From the NCBI GenBank assembly GCA_964652155.1, contig CAZZBK010000064.1, positions 1-31,937 on the forward strand: 31,937 bases of DNA, given 5' to 3'. Positions 24,015 through 31,937 of the stretch are shown piece by piece (position 1 is the stretch's first letter; every line of letters begins with the position of its first letter). The position numbers and the translations under genes are program-made. The notes beneath the pieces are model-generated. The model was not told where the DNA came from. It did not search any database and saw only the letters and a program-made list of their open reading frames with translations. Origin of the DNA: CAZZBK01 sp964652155. GTDB lineage: Bacteria > Planctomycetota > Planctomycetia > Pirellulales > PNKZ01.

Positions 24015-27000
24015 ATGTCCGCAGGACCCGCCTTTCTCAAAACATCGGTAGCCCAGGGGCTCTACGACCCGCTGCAAGAGCGTGACGCTTGCGGCGTGGG
24101 CTTCGTCGTGGACATGCATGGCCGCAAGAGCCATGACATCGTGCGCAAGGGGTTGCAAATCCTGGTCAACCTCGCGCATCGCGGGGCCTGCGGTTGCGAT
24201 CCGCTCACCGGCGACGGCGCGGGCCTGCTGGTGCAAATCCCACACGAATTCTTCGCCATCAAGGCCCAAGAGGCCGGCTTCTCGTTACCCGCCCCGGGCG
24301 ATTACGGCATCGGCACGGTCTTCCTGCCGACCGACTCGGCCGAGCGCACCTACTGCGTCGAGCGGCTCGAACAATTCATCGCCGCCGAAGGGCAAAAGCT
24401 GCTCGGCTGGCGCGACGTGCCGGTCGACAACAGCCACATCGGCGAGACCGCCCGCGCGGTCGAGCCGGTCATTCGCCAAGTGTTTATTGCCCGCGGCGCG
24501 TCGACCGCTGCGGACATGTTCGAGTGGAAGCTGTATGTGATTCGCAAGCAGCTCGAGGCCGACGTGGCCAACAGCGGCATGTCGCAAAAGAAGTTTTGCT
24601 ATCTGCCCAGCCTATCGTCGCGGATCGTGATCTACAAGGGACTCATGCTCGCCGACCAGGTCGAGTTGTTCTACAGCGACACGGCCGACGAGCGGTTCGT
24701 CAGCGCGCTGGCGCTCGTGCATCAGCGGTACAGCACGAACACCTTCCCCACCTGGGACTTGGCGCACCCGTTCCGATACATTGCCCACAACGGCGAGATC
24801 AACACGCTGCGTGGCAACAAGAACTGGATGCATGCCCGGCACAGCATGCTGGCGCATCCGGTGTATGGCCCCGACTTGCAAAAGCTGGGCGAGATTTGCA
24901 CCCACGGCGCGAGCGACTCGGCCACGTTCGACAACGTGCTCGAACTGTTGGTGCTCACCGGCCGTTCGTTGCCCCAGGCCGTGTCGATGTGCATTCCCGA
25001 GCCTTGGGCGGGCCACGAGAGCATGTCGGACGAAAAGAAAGCCTACTACGAATACCAAGCCTGTCTGATGGAGCCCTGGGATGGCCCAGCCTCGATCGCC
25101 TTCACCGACGGCACGGTCATGGGGGCCATTCTCGATCGCAATGGCCTGCGCCCCAGTCGCTTCTGGGTCACTACCGACGATCTGGTCATCATGGCCAGCG
25201 AATCGGGCGTGCTCGACATCCCTCCCGAAAAGGTCAAGCAGAAAGGCCGCTTGCGGCCAGGGCGCATGTTCCTGGTCGACACCCAACAAGGCCGCATTAT
25301 TCGCGACGACGAGATCAAGAACGGCCTCGCCGCGCGTCACCCGTACCGCCAATGGCTCAACGACAACCAACTCAAGCTGAGCGATCTGCCCGAGGTCCCC
25401 TGCGGTAATGGCACCAGCAACGGTAGCCCCACGTCGCAAAAGGCCATGCTCCGTCAGCAACGCGCCTTCGGCTATACGCTCGAAGACTTGAAGGTGATTC
25501 TCGCGCCGATGGCCAGCGAGGGCCTGGAGCCGATCGGGTCGATGGGCAACGACACGCCGCTGGCCGTGCTCAGCGACCGTCCACAGCCGCTCTACAACTA
25601 CTTCAAGCAATTGTTCGCGCAGGTCACCAACCCGCCGCTCGACGCCATTCGCGAAGAGATCGTCACGTCGATGATCACCACCATCGGCAGCGAAGGAAAC
25701 TTGCTCGAAGAGACACCGGGCCAATGCCGCCTGCTGCGACTCGATTACCCCGTCATCACCGAACAGGAACTCGCCAAGATCCAGTCGCTCGATCAGCCGG
25801 GTTATAAGAGCCGCGTGATTCGCACGCTGTTCCCCAGGGCCGAAGGGGCGGCGGGCATGCGTCGCCGGCTCGACGAAATCCGCGCCGAAGCTTCGCAGGC
25901 GATCCGCGACAAGGTGACGTTCGTCATTCTGTCCGATCGCGGTGTCGATGCCGATAACATCCCGATTCCGGCTTTGCTGGCCTGTGCGGGCGTGCATCAC
26001 CACTTGGTTCGCGAGGAGACCCGGACCCAGTGCGGGCTGATCGTCGACAGCGGCGAGCCCCGCGAGGTGCAGCACTTTGCGCTGCTGACCGGCTATGGTG
26101 CCGGCGCGGTGTGTCCGTATCTGGCTTTGGAAACCATCGAAGAGATGCTCCATCGCGGTTACTTTGTCGAGGGGGCCTGCTTCGAAAAGCTCCAGAAGAA
26201 TTACATCAAGAGCGTCAACAAAGGCTTGCTCAAGGTCATGAGCAAGATGGGGATCTCGACGCAGCAGAGCTATCGCGGCGCGCAGATATTCGAGGCCATT
26301 GGGCTCAACTCGTCGTTCATCGACGAGTTCTTCACCTGGACCGCCAGCCGCATCGAAGGGGTGGGCCTGGAGACCATCGAGGAAGAATCGCTCCGCTGGC
26401 ACGAACACGCCTTCCCACGCACCGAGGTCCCCAGCACGCTGGAACTCGACGTCGGTGGACAATATCAGTGGCGTCGCAAGGGGGAGGCGCATCTGCACAG
26501 CCCCGAGATGGTCGCCAAGCTGCAAACCGCCGCGCAGGTGAACAGCCGTGACGAGTTCCGCCGCTTCTGCGATCAGGTCGACAAACAAGAGCGCCGGCTC
26601 CTCACGCTACGCGGCTTGCTCGAGTTCAAAAAGCCCCCTCAAAGCATTCCGCTCGATCAAGTCGAGCCGGCCACAGAGATCGTCAAACGCTTTGCGACTG
26701 GCGCGATGTCCTACGGCTCGATCAGCAAAGAAGCCCACGAGACGCTGGCCATCGCCATGAACCGTCTCGGCGCGAAGAGCAACACCGGCGAAGGGGGCGA
26801 AGACCCCGACCGCTACCAGCTCATGCCCAACGGCGACAGCAAGAACAGCGCCATCAAGCAGGTGGCGAGCGGCCGCTTCGGCGTGACCAGCGAGTACCTG
26901 GTGAACGCCCGCGAGTTGCAGATCAAGATGGCGCAAGGCGCGAAGCCGGGCGAAGGAGGCCAGTTGCCCGGCCACAAGGTCGACCGCGAGATTGCTCGCA

Positions 27001-28607
27001 TCCGTCACAGCACGCCGGGCGTGGGGCTCATCTCGCCGCCGCCGCATCACGACATTTACTCGATCGAAGATCTGGCCCAGCTCATCCATGACCTGAAGAA
27101 CAGCAACCGCGACGCGCGGATCAGCGTCAAGCTGGTCGCCGAGGTCGGCGTGGGCACGGTCGCGGCCGGCGTCGCCAAAGGCAAGGCCGACGTCGTGCTC
27201 ATCAGCGGCTACGACGGCGGCACGGGAGCAAGCCCCATCACCTCCATCAAGCACGCAGGCATCCCCTGGGAGCTCGGCCTCGCCGAGACCCATCAGGTGC
27301 TCGTGAAGAACGACCTCCGCGGTCGGATCGTCGTCCAAACCGACGGGCTGCTCCGCACGCCGCGCGACATCGCCATTGCGGCGCTGCTCGGCGCCGAGGA
27401 ATGGGGCGTCGCCACCGGCGCGCTCATCACCATCGGCTGCATCATGATGCGCAAGTGTCACCTGAACACCTGCCCGGTCGGTATCGCCACGCAAGACCCC
27501 GCCCTGCGAAAGAAATTCTCGGGCACCCCCGAGAGCGTCGTGAATTACTTCTTCCTGGTCGCCGAGGGGCTCCGTGAAATCATGGCCGAGCTCGGCTTCC
27601 GCACGGTCAACGAGATGGTCGGCCGCGTCGATCTGCTCGAGACTCGTGGGGCGATCGATCATTGGAAGGCCAAGGGGCTCGACTTCTCGAAAATCCTCTA
27701 CAAGCCGCAGGTCCCCGCGCACATCAAGACCTACTGTGCCGAGAAACAAGATCACGGCATCGCGCAGTCGCTCGACGTGACCGTGCTGCTCAAGCTCTGC
27801 CAAGACGCGATCGAGCACGGCAAGCCGGTCAAGCACGACCTGCCCATCCGCAACGTGAATCGCACGGTCGGCACGATCTTGTCCGGCGAGGTCACCAAGC
27901 GCTGGGGCGCCAAGGGACTGGGCGAAGACACGATCCAACTCAACTTCCGGGGTACGGCCGGCCAGAGCATCGGTGCCTTTGCCGTCCCGGGCGTGACCAT
28001 TCGCGTCGAAGGGGACGTGAACGACTACTTGGGCAAGGGGCTCTCGGGGGGCAAGCTCATCGTCTATCCCGACCGCAACGCCAAGTTCGTGCCCGAGGAA
28101 AATATCATTGCCGGCAATGTCGTGCTCTACGGCGCGACCGATGGCGAGGTGTATATCCGCGGCATTGCCGGCGAGCGGTTCTGCGTGCGCAACAGCGGCG
28201 CGACGGCGGTCGTCGAGGGGATCGGCGATCACGGCTGCGAATACATGACCGGCGGCATCGCGGTCGTGCTCGGCGAGACGGGACGCAATTTCGCGGCCGG
28301 CATGAGTGGCGGCGTCGCCTATGTGTTCGACCCCGAAGCGAAGTTCTCCAAGCTGGTAAACCCCGAAATGGTCGACCTCGAACCGCTCGCCAGCGACGAT
28401 CAACTACAGTTGCACGCACTCGTCCAGAAGCACGTCAACTACACGCAGAGCACGCGTGGCAAGCAGATATTGGATCAATGGTCACAGCTCGTAACCAAGT
28501 TCGTCAAAGTCATGCCCAAGGATTACAAACGGGCCCTGGCGGAGATGGCCAAAGAACGACAACAAAGCTCAGCGCAGGGTCAGTTGCAAGAGGTGGGTCA
28601 TGGGTGA
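24015..28607 (+). CDS. gltB: Glutamate synthase large subunit
   Basis: GltB transfers the amide of glutamine to 2-oxoglutarate. From the ATG at 24015 it has 1530 residues, normal for the family. The N-terminal glutaminase domain has the catalytic cysteine in ERDACGVGF (C26; the usual propeptide is removed to expose it). The synthase domain contains GEGGEDPDRYQLMPNGDSKN and DGGTGASP, binding FMN. The 3Fe-4S cysteines are in CIMMRKCHLNTC (C1142, C1148, C1153). The C-terminal GXGXG domain includes GTAGQSIGAFAVPGV and GLSGGKLIVYP. An alternative GTG at 24006 would overlap the lysR stop by four bases. It overlaps gltD by eight bases, consistent with coupled synthesis of the two subunits. Confidence 0.97.
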   Translation: MSAGPAFLKTSVAQGLYDPLQERDACGVGFVVDMHGRKSHDIVRKGLQILVNLAHRGACGCDPLTGDGAGLLVQIPHEFFAIKAQEAGFSLPAPGDYGIGTVFLPTDSAERTYCVERLEQFIAAEGQKLLGWRDVPVDNSHIGETARAVEPVIRQVFIARGASTAADMFEWKLYVIRKQLEADVANSGMSQKKFCYLPSLSSRIVIYKGLMLADQVELFYSDTADERFVSALALVHQRYSTNTFPTWDLAHPFRYIAHNGEINTLRGNKNWMHARHSMLAHPVYGPDLQKLGEICTHGASDSATFDNVLELLVLTGRSLPQAVSMCIPEPWAGHESMSDEKKAYYEYQACLMEPWDGPASIAFTDGTVMGAILDRNGLRPSRFWVTTDDLVIMASESGVLDIPPEKVKQKGRLRPGRMFLVDTQQGRIIRDDEIKNGLAARHPYRQWLNDNQLKLSDLPEVPCGNGTSNGSPTSQKAMLRQQRAFGYTLEDLKVILAPMASEGLEPIGSMGNDTPLAVLSDRPQPLYNYFKQLFAQVTNPPLDAIREEIVTSMITTIGSEGNLLEETPGQCRLLRLDYPVITEQELAKIQSLDQPGYKSRVIRTLFPRAEGAAGMRRRLDEIRAEASQAIRDKVTFVILSDRGVDADNIPIPALLACAGVHHHLVREETRTQCGLIVDSGEPREVQHFALLTGYGAGAVCPYLALETIEEMLHRGYFVEGACFEKLQKNYIKSVNKGLLKVMSKMGISTQQSYRGAQIFEAIGLNSSFIDEFFTWTASRIEGVGLETIEEESLRWHEHAFPRTEVPSTLELDVGGQYQWRRKGEAHLHSPEMVAKLQTAAQVNSRDEFRRFCDQVDKQERRLLTLRGLLEFKKPPQSIPLDQVEPATEIVKRFATGAMSYGSISKEAHETLAIAMNRLGAKSNTGEGGEDPDRYQLMPNGDSKNSAIKQVASGRFGVTSEYLVNARELQIKMAQGAKPGEGGQLPGHKVDREIARIRHSTPGVGLISPPPHHDIYSIEDLAQLIHDLKNSNRDARISVKLVAEVGVGTVAAGVAKGKADVVLISGYDGGTGASPITSIKHAGIPWELGLAETHQVLVKNDLRGRIVVQTDGLLRTPRDIAIAALLGAEEWGVATGALITIGCIMMRKCHLNTCPVGIATQDPALRKKFSGTPESVVNYFFLVAEGLREIMAELGFRTVNEMVGRVDLLETRGAIDHWKAKGLDFSKILYKPQVPAHIKTYCAEKQDHGIAQSLDVTVLLKLCQDAIEHGKPVKHDLPIRNVNRTVGTILSGEVTKRWGAKGLGEDTIQLNFRGTAGQSIGAFAVPGVTIRVEGDVNDYLGKGLSGGKLIVYPDRNAKFVPEENIIAGNVVLYGATDGEVYIRGIAGERFCVRNSGATAVVEGIGDHGCEYMTGGIAVVLGETGRNFAAGMSGGVAYVFDPEAKFSKLVNPEMVDLEPLASDDQLQLHALVQKHVNYTQSTRGKQILDQWSQLVTKFVKVMPKDYKRALAEMAKERQQSSAQGQLQEVGHG

Positions 28608-30090
28608 TGTGAAGGGTTTTCTCAAGCACGGTCGGCAACACCACTCCAACGCGCCGCCCCAAGAACGAGTTAAGCACTATCAGGAATTCCTGCACGTGCT
28701 CAGCGAGGGTGAGCTACGCACGCAAGGCGCGCGGTGCATGGACTGCGGTGTCCCGTTCTGTCACACCGGCTGCCCGTTGGGCAATATCATCCCCGACTTC
28801 AACGACCTCGTGTACCGTGGTCAATGGCAGGAGGCGCTGAGCCGGCTGCACTCGACGAACAATTTCCCCGAGTTCACGGGCCGCGTTTGTCCCGCCCCGT
28901 GCGAGTCGGCTTGCGTGCTGGGCATTAACGAAGACCCGGTCGCCATCAAGGAGATCGAGTGCTCGATCGCCGATCGCGGCTTCGACGAAGGCTGGATTGT
29001 TCCCGAGCCTCCGCTCACCCGCACCGGCAAGAAAGTTGCCGTCATTGGCAGCGGCCCAGCCGGCTTGGCCTGCGCGCAGCAGTTGAACCGCGCCGGCCAT
29101 CAGGTCACGGTCTTCGAGCGGGCCGACCGGCCCGGTGGCCTGCTGATGTACGGTATCCCCGACTTCAAGCTCGACAAGTCGCGAGTCTGGCGCCGCGTCA
29201 AGCAAATGGAGGCCGAGGGGATCGAGTTCCGCTGCAACGCGAATGTCGGCGTCAACGTCAAGACCCAGGACCTCCAAGCACAGCACGACGCGATCGTGTT
29301 GTGCGGCGGCTCGACCGCGCCGCGCGATTTGCCCATCCCGGGACGCAACTTCAAGGGGGTCCACTATGCGATGGAATTCCTGCCGCAGCAAAACAAACGT
29401 AATCAGGGAGACGACCTGTCGGGGCCCGACTCGATCATGGCCACCGGCAAGCATGTGATCGTCATCGGCGGCGGCGACACGGGGAGCGACTGCGTGGGGA
29501 CCTCGAACCGTCACGGTGCCGCCAGCGTCACGCAATTCGAGTTGCTCCCGCAACCGCCCGACCTGGGAAGCTTCCCACGCGCGACCGAGCGTCCGGCCGC
29601 ATCACCGTGGCCCTACTGGACGATGATGCTCCGCACGAGCACCTCGCACGAGGAAGGCTGCAATCGTCACTGGAGCATTCTCACCAAGGAGTTCCGCCAA
29701 GACGCGCAGGGGAACGTCGAGAGCCTCGTCACCTGCACGATCGAATGGTATCAGGAGAACGGTCAGCACAAGTTCCGCGAGGTACCGGGGACCGAAAAGG
29801 TCTGGCCCGCGCAGCTCGTGTTGCTGGCAATGGGTTTCCTCGGACCAGATAAGACGGGCCCGATCGCCGACCTGGGCTTGGAACTCGACCCGCGCGGCAA
29901 TGTGAAGGCCAACGCCGAATACCAGACCAACGTACCGGGTGTGTTCGCGGCCGGTGACCTGCGGCGTGGCCAGTCGCTCGTGGTTTGGGCAATTCACGAA
30001 GGACGCGAGGCGGCCCGAGCCGTCGACAAGCACTTGTCCGGCGTGAGCCACCTGCCCAGTACGAACGCCGGCGACTTTGCCTGGAAATAG
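28600..30090 (+). CDS. gltD: Glutamate synthase small subunit
   Basis: GltD takes electrons from NAD(P)H and passes them through its iron-sulphur centres to GltB. The 496-residue protein has the cysteine-rich N-terminus MDCGVPFCHTGCPLGNIIPD and VCPAPCESACVLGI (two 4Fe-4S clusters), the FAD motif VAVIGSGPAGLACAQQLN with ERADRPGGLLMYGIPDFKLD, and the nucleotide motif VIVIGGGDTGSDCVGT. The end contains PGVFAAGDLRRGQSLVVWAI, the second FAD contact. The length is normal. The ATG lies inside the last codons of gltB. Whether NADPH or NADH is used cannot be told from the sequence. Confidence 0.97.
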   Translation: MGDVKGFLKHGRQHHSNAPPQERVKHYQEFLHVLSEGELRTQGARCMDCGVPFCHTGCPLGNIIPDFNDLVYRGQWQEALSRLHSTNNFPEFTGRVCPAPCESACVLGINEDPVAIKEIECSIADRGFDEGWIVPEPPLTRTGKKVAVIGSGPAGLACAQQLNRAGHQVTVFERADRPGGLLMYGIPDFKLDKSRVWRRVKQMEAEGIEFRCNANVGVNVKTQDLQAQHDAIVLCGGSTAPRDLPIPGRNFKGVHYAMEFLPQQNKRNQGDDLSGPDSIMATGKHVIVIGGGDTGSDCVGTSNRHGAASVTQFELLPQPPDLGSFPRATERPAASPWPYWTMMLRTSTSHEEGCNRHWSILTKEFRQDAQGNVESLVTCTIEWYQENGQHKFREVPGTEKVWPAQLVLLAMGFLGPDKTGPIADLGLELDPRGNVKANAEYQTNVPGVFAAGDLRRGQSLVVWAIHEGREAARAVDKHLSGVSHLPSTNAGDFAWK

Positions 30091-30110
30091 ACGTATCTCC
30101 TGAGCATGAG

Positions 30111-30130
30111 CGGGAGGCGTGAGCCTCCCG
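30111..30130 (+). terminator. Hairpin after gltD
   Basis: CGGGAGGC (30111-30118), loop GTGA, GCCTCCCG (30123-30130), 20 bp after the gltD stop. Only a short ATTTCG follows, so it is a weak intrinsic terminator or an mRNA-stabilising stem. Its simple symmetric form suggests a dispersed repeat. Confidence 0.5.
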
Positions 30131-30176
30131 ATTTCGTCGCTCCGTGGATTACAACGCCTACTCTGCGCATTGTCAT

Positions 30177-30196
30177 CCCCGACCTGACGGTCGGGG
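30177..30196. repeat. Second hairpin in the gltD-argB gap
   Basis: CCCCGACC, loop TGAC, GGTCGGGG is a perfect 8-bp stem without a T-tract. It lies 58 bp before the argB -35 box. The gap 30091-30353 has no gene. Confidence 0.5.
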
Positions 30197-30254
30197 CTCG
30201 TTCAGGACCACTCCGCCAACGAGCGATTACTGGTGACATGGCCGCGAGGGCACG

Positions 30255-30282
30255 TTGACTTGCTTGCCTCGGCACCTAAAAT
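30255..30282 (+). promoter_or_regulatory. Candidate promoter of argB
   Basis: TTGACT (30255-30260) and TAAAAT (30277-30282) with a 16-bp spacer, each one mismatch from sigma-70 consensus. Transcription would begin near 30289, just before the hairpin at 30301. Confidence 0.6.
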
Positions 30283-30300
30283 ACACGGTTTGCTTTACCC

Positions 30301-30321
30301 ACCGGCTGCCATGCAGCCGGT
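30301..30321 (+). promoter_or_regulatory. Leader hairpin before argB
   Basis: ACCGGCTGC (30301-30309), loop CAT, GCAGCCGGT (30313-30321), a perfect 9-bp stem in the predicted 5' leader of argB. It ends 17 bp before the GGAGAG ribosome-binding site. No T-run follows, so attenuation is not shown; protection or an operator are alternatives. Confidence 0.45.
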
Positions 30322-30353
30322 TGTCGTTTCCGCGCTTCGGAGAGTAGCTCCCC

Positions 30354-31244
30354 TTGGATAACAATGCGGTACAAAAGGCCGATGTCCTGATCGAGGCCAT
30401 GCACTGGATCCGGAAGTTTCGCGACAAGGTCACGGTCATCAAGCTGGGCGGCAGCGTGATGGAAGACCCCAACGCGCTACGCCATCTGCTGCTCGATATC
30501 ATCTTCATGGAGACGGTCGGCATGCGCCCGGTCGTTGTGCATGGCGGCGGCGCGGCCATTAGCCGCGCGATGGAGGAGGCGGGCCTGAAGCCCAACTTCA
30601 TCCAAGGGCGTCGCTACACCGATCAAGCCACGCTCGACATCGTCGAGCGCGTGCTCGCCGGCGACACCAACGAAACGATCGCCGCGCGGATCGAAGAACT
30701 TGGCGGCCGCAGCGCGCCGCTCAACTTCCGTCGCATGCTCAACGTGCTGCACGGCGAACGAATCACTCTGCCGGGCGACAACGGCGAATCGATCGACCTC
30801 GGCGCGGTTGGCAAGGTGACCCGAGTGGATCGCACGACGATCGAGAACCTTTGTCACGCGGGCATCGTGCCCGTTATCCCGTCGATGTGCCTCGACGCCA
30901 AGGGACAAAAACTCAATGTGAACGCCGATACCGCGGCGACAGCCGTCGCGCAGTCGCTCGGTGCCGACAAGCTCGTGTACCTCAGCGATGTCAACGGCGT
31001 GCGCCGCGACAAGAAGGATCCCGAATCGCTCATCCAGTCACTCACCGCGGCCGAGGCCAACGAGTTGATCCGTAGCGGGGCGATCGACTCGGGCATGATC
31101 CCCAAGGTGCAGGCCTGCCTGGAGACGCTCGAGCGCGGCGTGCGTAAAGTGCATATCATCGATGGGCGGCAGCGGCACTCGTTGTTGCTCGAAGTGTTCA
31201 CCAGCCGCGGCGTGGGGACCGAACTGATTCAATCACGCAACTGA
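30354..31244 (+). CDS. argB: Acetylglutamate kinase
   Basis: ArgB phosphorylates N-acetylglutamate, the second step of arginine synthesis. The 296-residue protein has VTVIKLGGSVMEDP (about 24-37), the substrate loop VVVHGGGAAISRAM, LKPNFIQGRRYTD and the nucleotide part NVNADTAATAVAQSLGADKL with YLSDVNGVRRDK. A TTG start is used; GGAGAG (30339-30344) lies about nine bases upstream, and no in-frame ATG lies between it and residue 17. The N-terminal helix before the first strand (ADVLIEAMHWIRKFRDK) is like that of arginine-inhibited, hexameric kinases, so feedback inhibition is plausible. It is followed by argD after 114 bp. Confidence 0.96.
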   Translation: MDNNAVQKADVLIEAMHWIRKFRDKVTVIKLGGSVMEDPNALRHLLLDIIFMETVGMRPVVVHGGGAAISRAMEEAGLKPNFIQGRRYTDQATLDIVERVLAGDTNETIAARIEELGGRSAPLNFRRMLNVLHGERITLPGDNGESIDLGAVGKVTRVDRTTIENLCHAGIVPVIPSMCLDAKGQKLNVNADTAATAVAQSLGADKLVYLSDVNGVRRDKKDPESLIQSLTAAEANELIRSGAIDSGMIPKVQACLETLERGVRKVHIIDGRQRHSLLLEVFTSRGVGTELIQSRN

Positions 31245-31358
31245 GCCGCTCGACCGAACGTCGCTAGGCTCGGGCGTGAACCTGAGGGCCGTGTTTCGCA
31301 TCTTGTTCGTTGTGTTCGCCAGACGAGTTGACCTGCCTTAACCGAGGAACCCCAAACG

Positions 31359-31937
31359 ATGGCCACTGCTGAAGGAACGTCATCGGCCGCCACGGTCGAA
31401 TTGTTCAAACGCTACGTGGTTGCCAACTATGGCCGTTACCCGGTGGCGTTGGTTCGCGGCGAGGGGTCGTATGTTTGGGACGCCGAAGGAAATCGCTACC
31501 TCGATCTATTCCCGGGCTGGGGCTGCAACCTGCTGGGGCACTGTCCCGAGCCGGTCGTGCGGGCCGTTCAGGAGCAAGTCGCGACGCTCATCCATGTGCC
31601 CAACACGTGGTACACCGAGGCTCAAGGCTTGTGGGCCAAGGCGCTGAGCGACCGCAGCTTTGGCGGCCAGGCGTTCTTCTGCAACAGCGGTGCCGAGGCG
31701 AACGAGGCGGCCATCAAACTCGCCCGGCTCTCGGCCCCCAAGGGGCGCTACAAGATCATCACCTTCGCAAACAGCTTCCACGGCCGCACGCTCGGCGCGC
31801 TCACCGCGACCGCCCAGCCCAAGTATCATGCCGGCGTCGGCCCGCTCGTGCCGGGATTTGTCTACTGCCCGTTCGGCGATCTCGACGCGGTCAGCAAGGC
31901 GATCGATGGCGAGACCGCCGAGATCATGATCGAGCCG
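31359..31937 (+). CDS. argD: Acetylornithine aminotransferase, partial (cut by window end)
   Basis: The frame is open to the window edge, so only the first 193 residues are seen. They show the class III PLP aminotransferase pattern: GSYVWDAEGNRYLDLFPGWG, FFCNSGAEANEAAIKLAR (pyridoxal phosphate contact), FANSFHGRTLGALTAT and VYCPFGDLDAV. This matches acetylornithine aminotransferases, which use glutamate as donor; other class III enzymes are possible but the argB neighbour supports ArgD. GAGGAA about ten bases before the ATG supports the start. The PLP lysine would lie beyond the window. Confidence 0.9.
   Translation, partial: MATAEGTSSAATVELFKRYVVANYGRYPVALVRGEGSYVWDAEGNRYLDLFPGWGCNLLGHCPEPVVRAVQEQVATLIHVPNTWYTEAQGLWAKALSDRSFGGQAFFCNSGAEANEAAIKLARLSAPKGRYKIITFANSFHGRTLGALTATAQPKYHAGVGPLVPGFVYCPFGDLDAVSKAIDGETAEIMIEP

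Noticed and set aside
24612..28403. Two long minus-strand ORFs opposite gltB
   Set aside because: They are antisense to a full, motif-complete GltB and have no recognisable domains.

Overview
The window most likely comes from a planctomycete (Planctomycetota, Pirellulales-like). This is inferred from gene content: a DUF1549/DUF1553 protein with cytochrome-like CxxCH motifs, a DUF1501 protein and a PPC-domain protein in one operon, a DUF1570-type HEATH metallopeptidase, many secreted proteins of unknown function, and GC-rich coding sequence with numerous short palindromic intergenic repeats. No rRNA, tRNA, CRISPR array, insertion sequence or prophage was recognised.

Layout. Positions 1-912 hold a small membrane protein and a structured gap ending in a strong plus-strand terminator. 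A P2A-type (calcium-like) P-type ATPase follows on the minus strand (913-3693). Next is a tight minus-strand cluster of three secreted proteins (7869 down to 3876): an unknown protein, a glycine-zipper protein with a C-terminal CPHC motif, and a leucine-rich-repeat protein with an internal duplication. A gene-poor stretch (7870-8866) carries a 114-bp inverted-repeat element and other short repeats. From 17593 down to 8867 runs a five-gene minus-strand operon: DUF1549/DUF1553, DUF1501, PPC/IPT, a prenyltransferase-fold protein with an unassigned C-terminal half, and a Sel1-repeat protein. A promoter-like sequence lies just upstream. A DUF1570 metallopeptidase, a cupin and RsmD continue on the minus strand to 20379.

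At 20507 the direction changes with a secreted cyclophilin. A visibly AT-richer island (about 21640-22900) follows. It holds an apparent two-gene module: an 80-residue protein upstream of a HEPN-like protein with an R-x4-H motif. The right end is nitrogen metabolism on the plus strand. A LysR regulator sits directly upstream of gltB, and gltB overlaps gltD; argB and the start of argD come next. GltBD makes glutamate from glutamine and 2-oxoglutarate. ArgB and ArgD carry N-acetylglutamate towards ornithine and arginine, with glutamate as amino donor, so this end reads as a glutamate-to-arginine block.

The best candidates for undescribed biology are the HEPN/80-residue pair, the three-gene secreted cluster at 3876-7869, the palindromic repeat family shared by 3762-3810 and 7971-8084, and the LysR-gltBD control region with its 11-bp inverted repeat over the -10 box.
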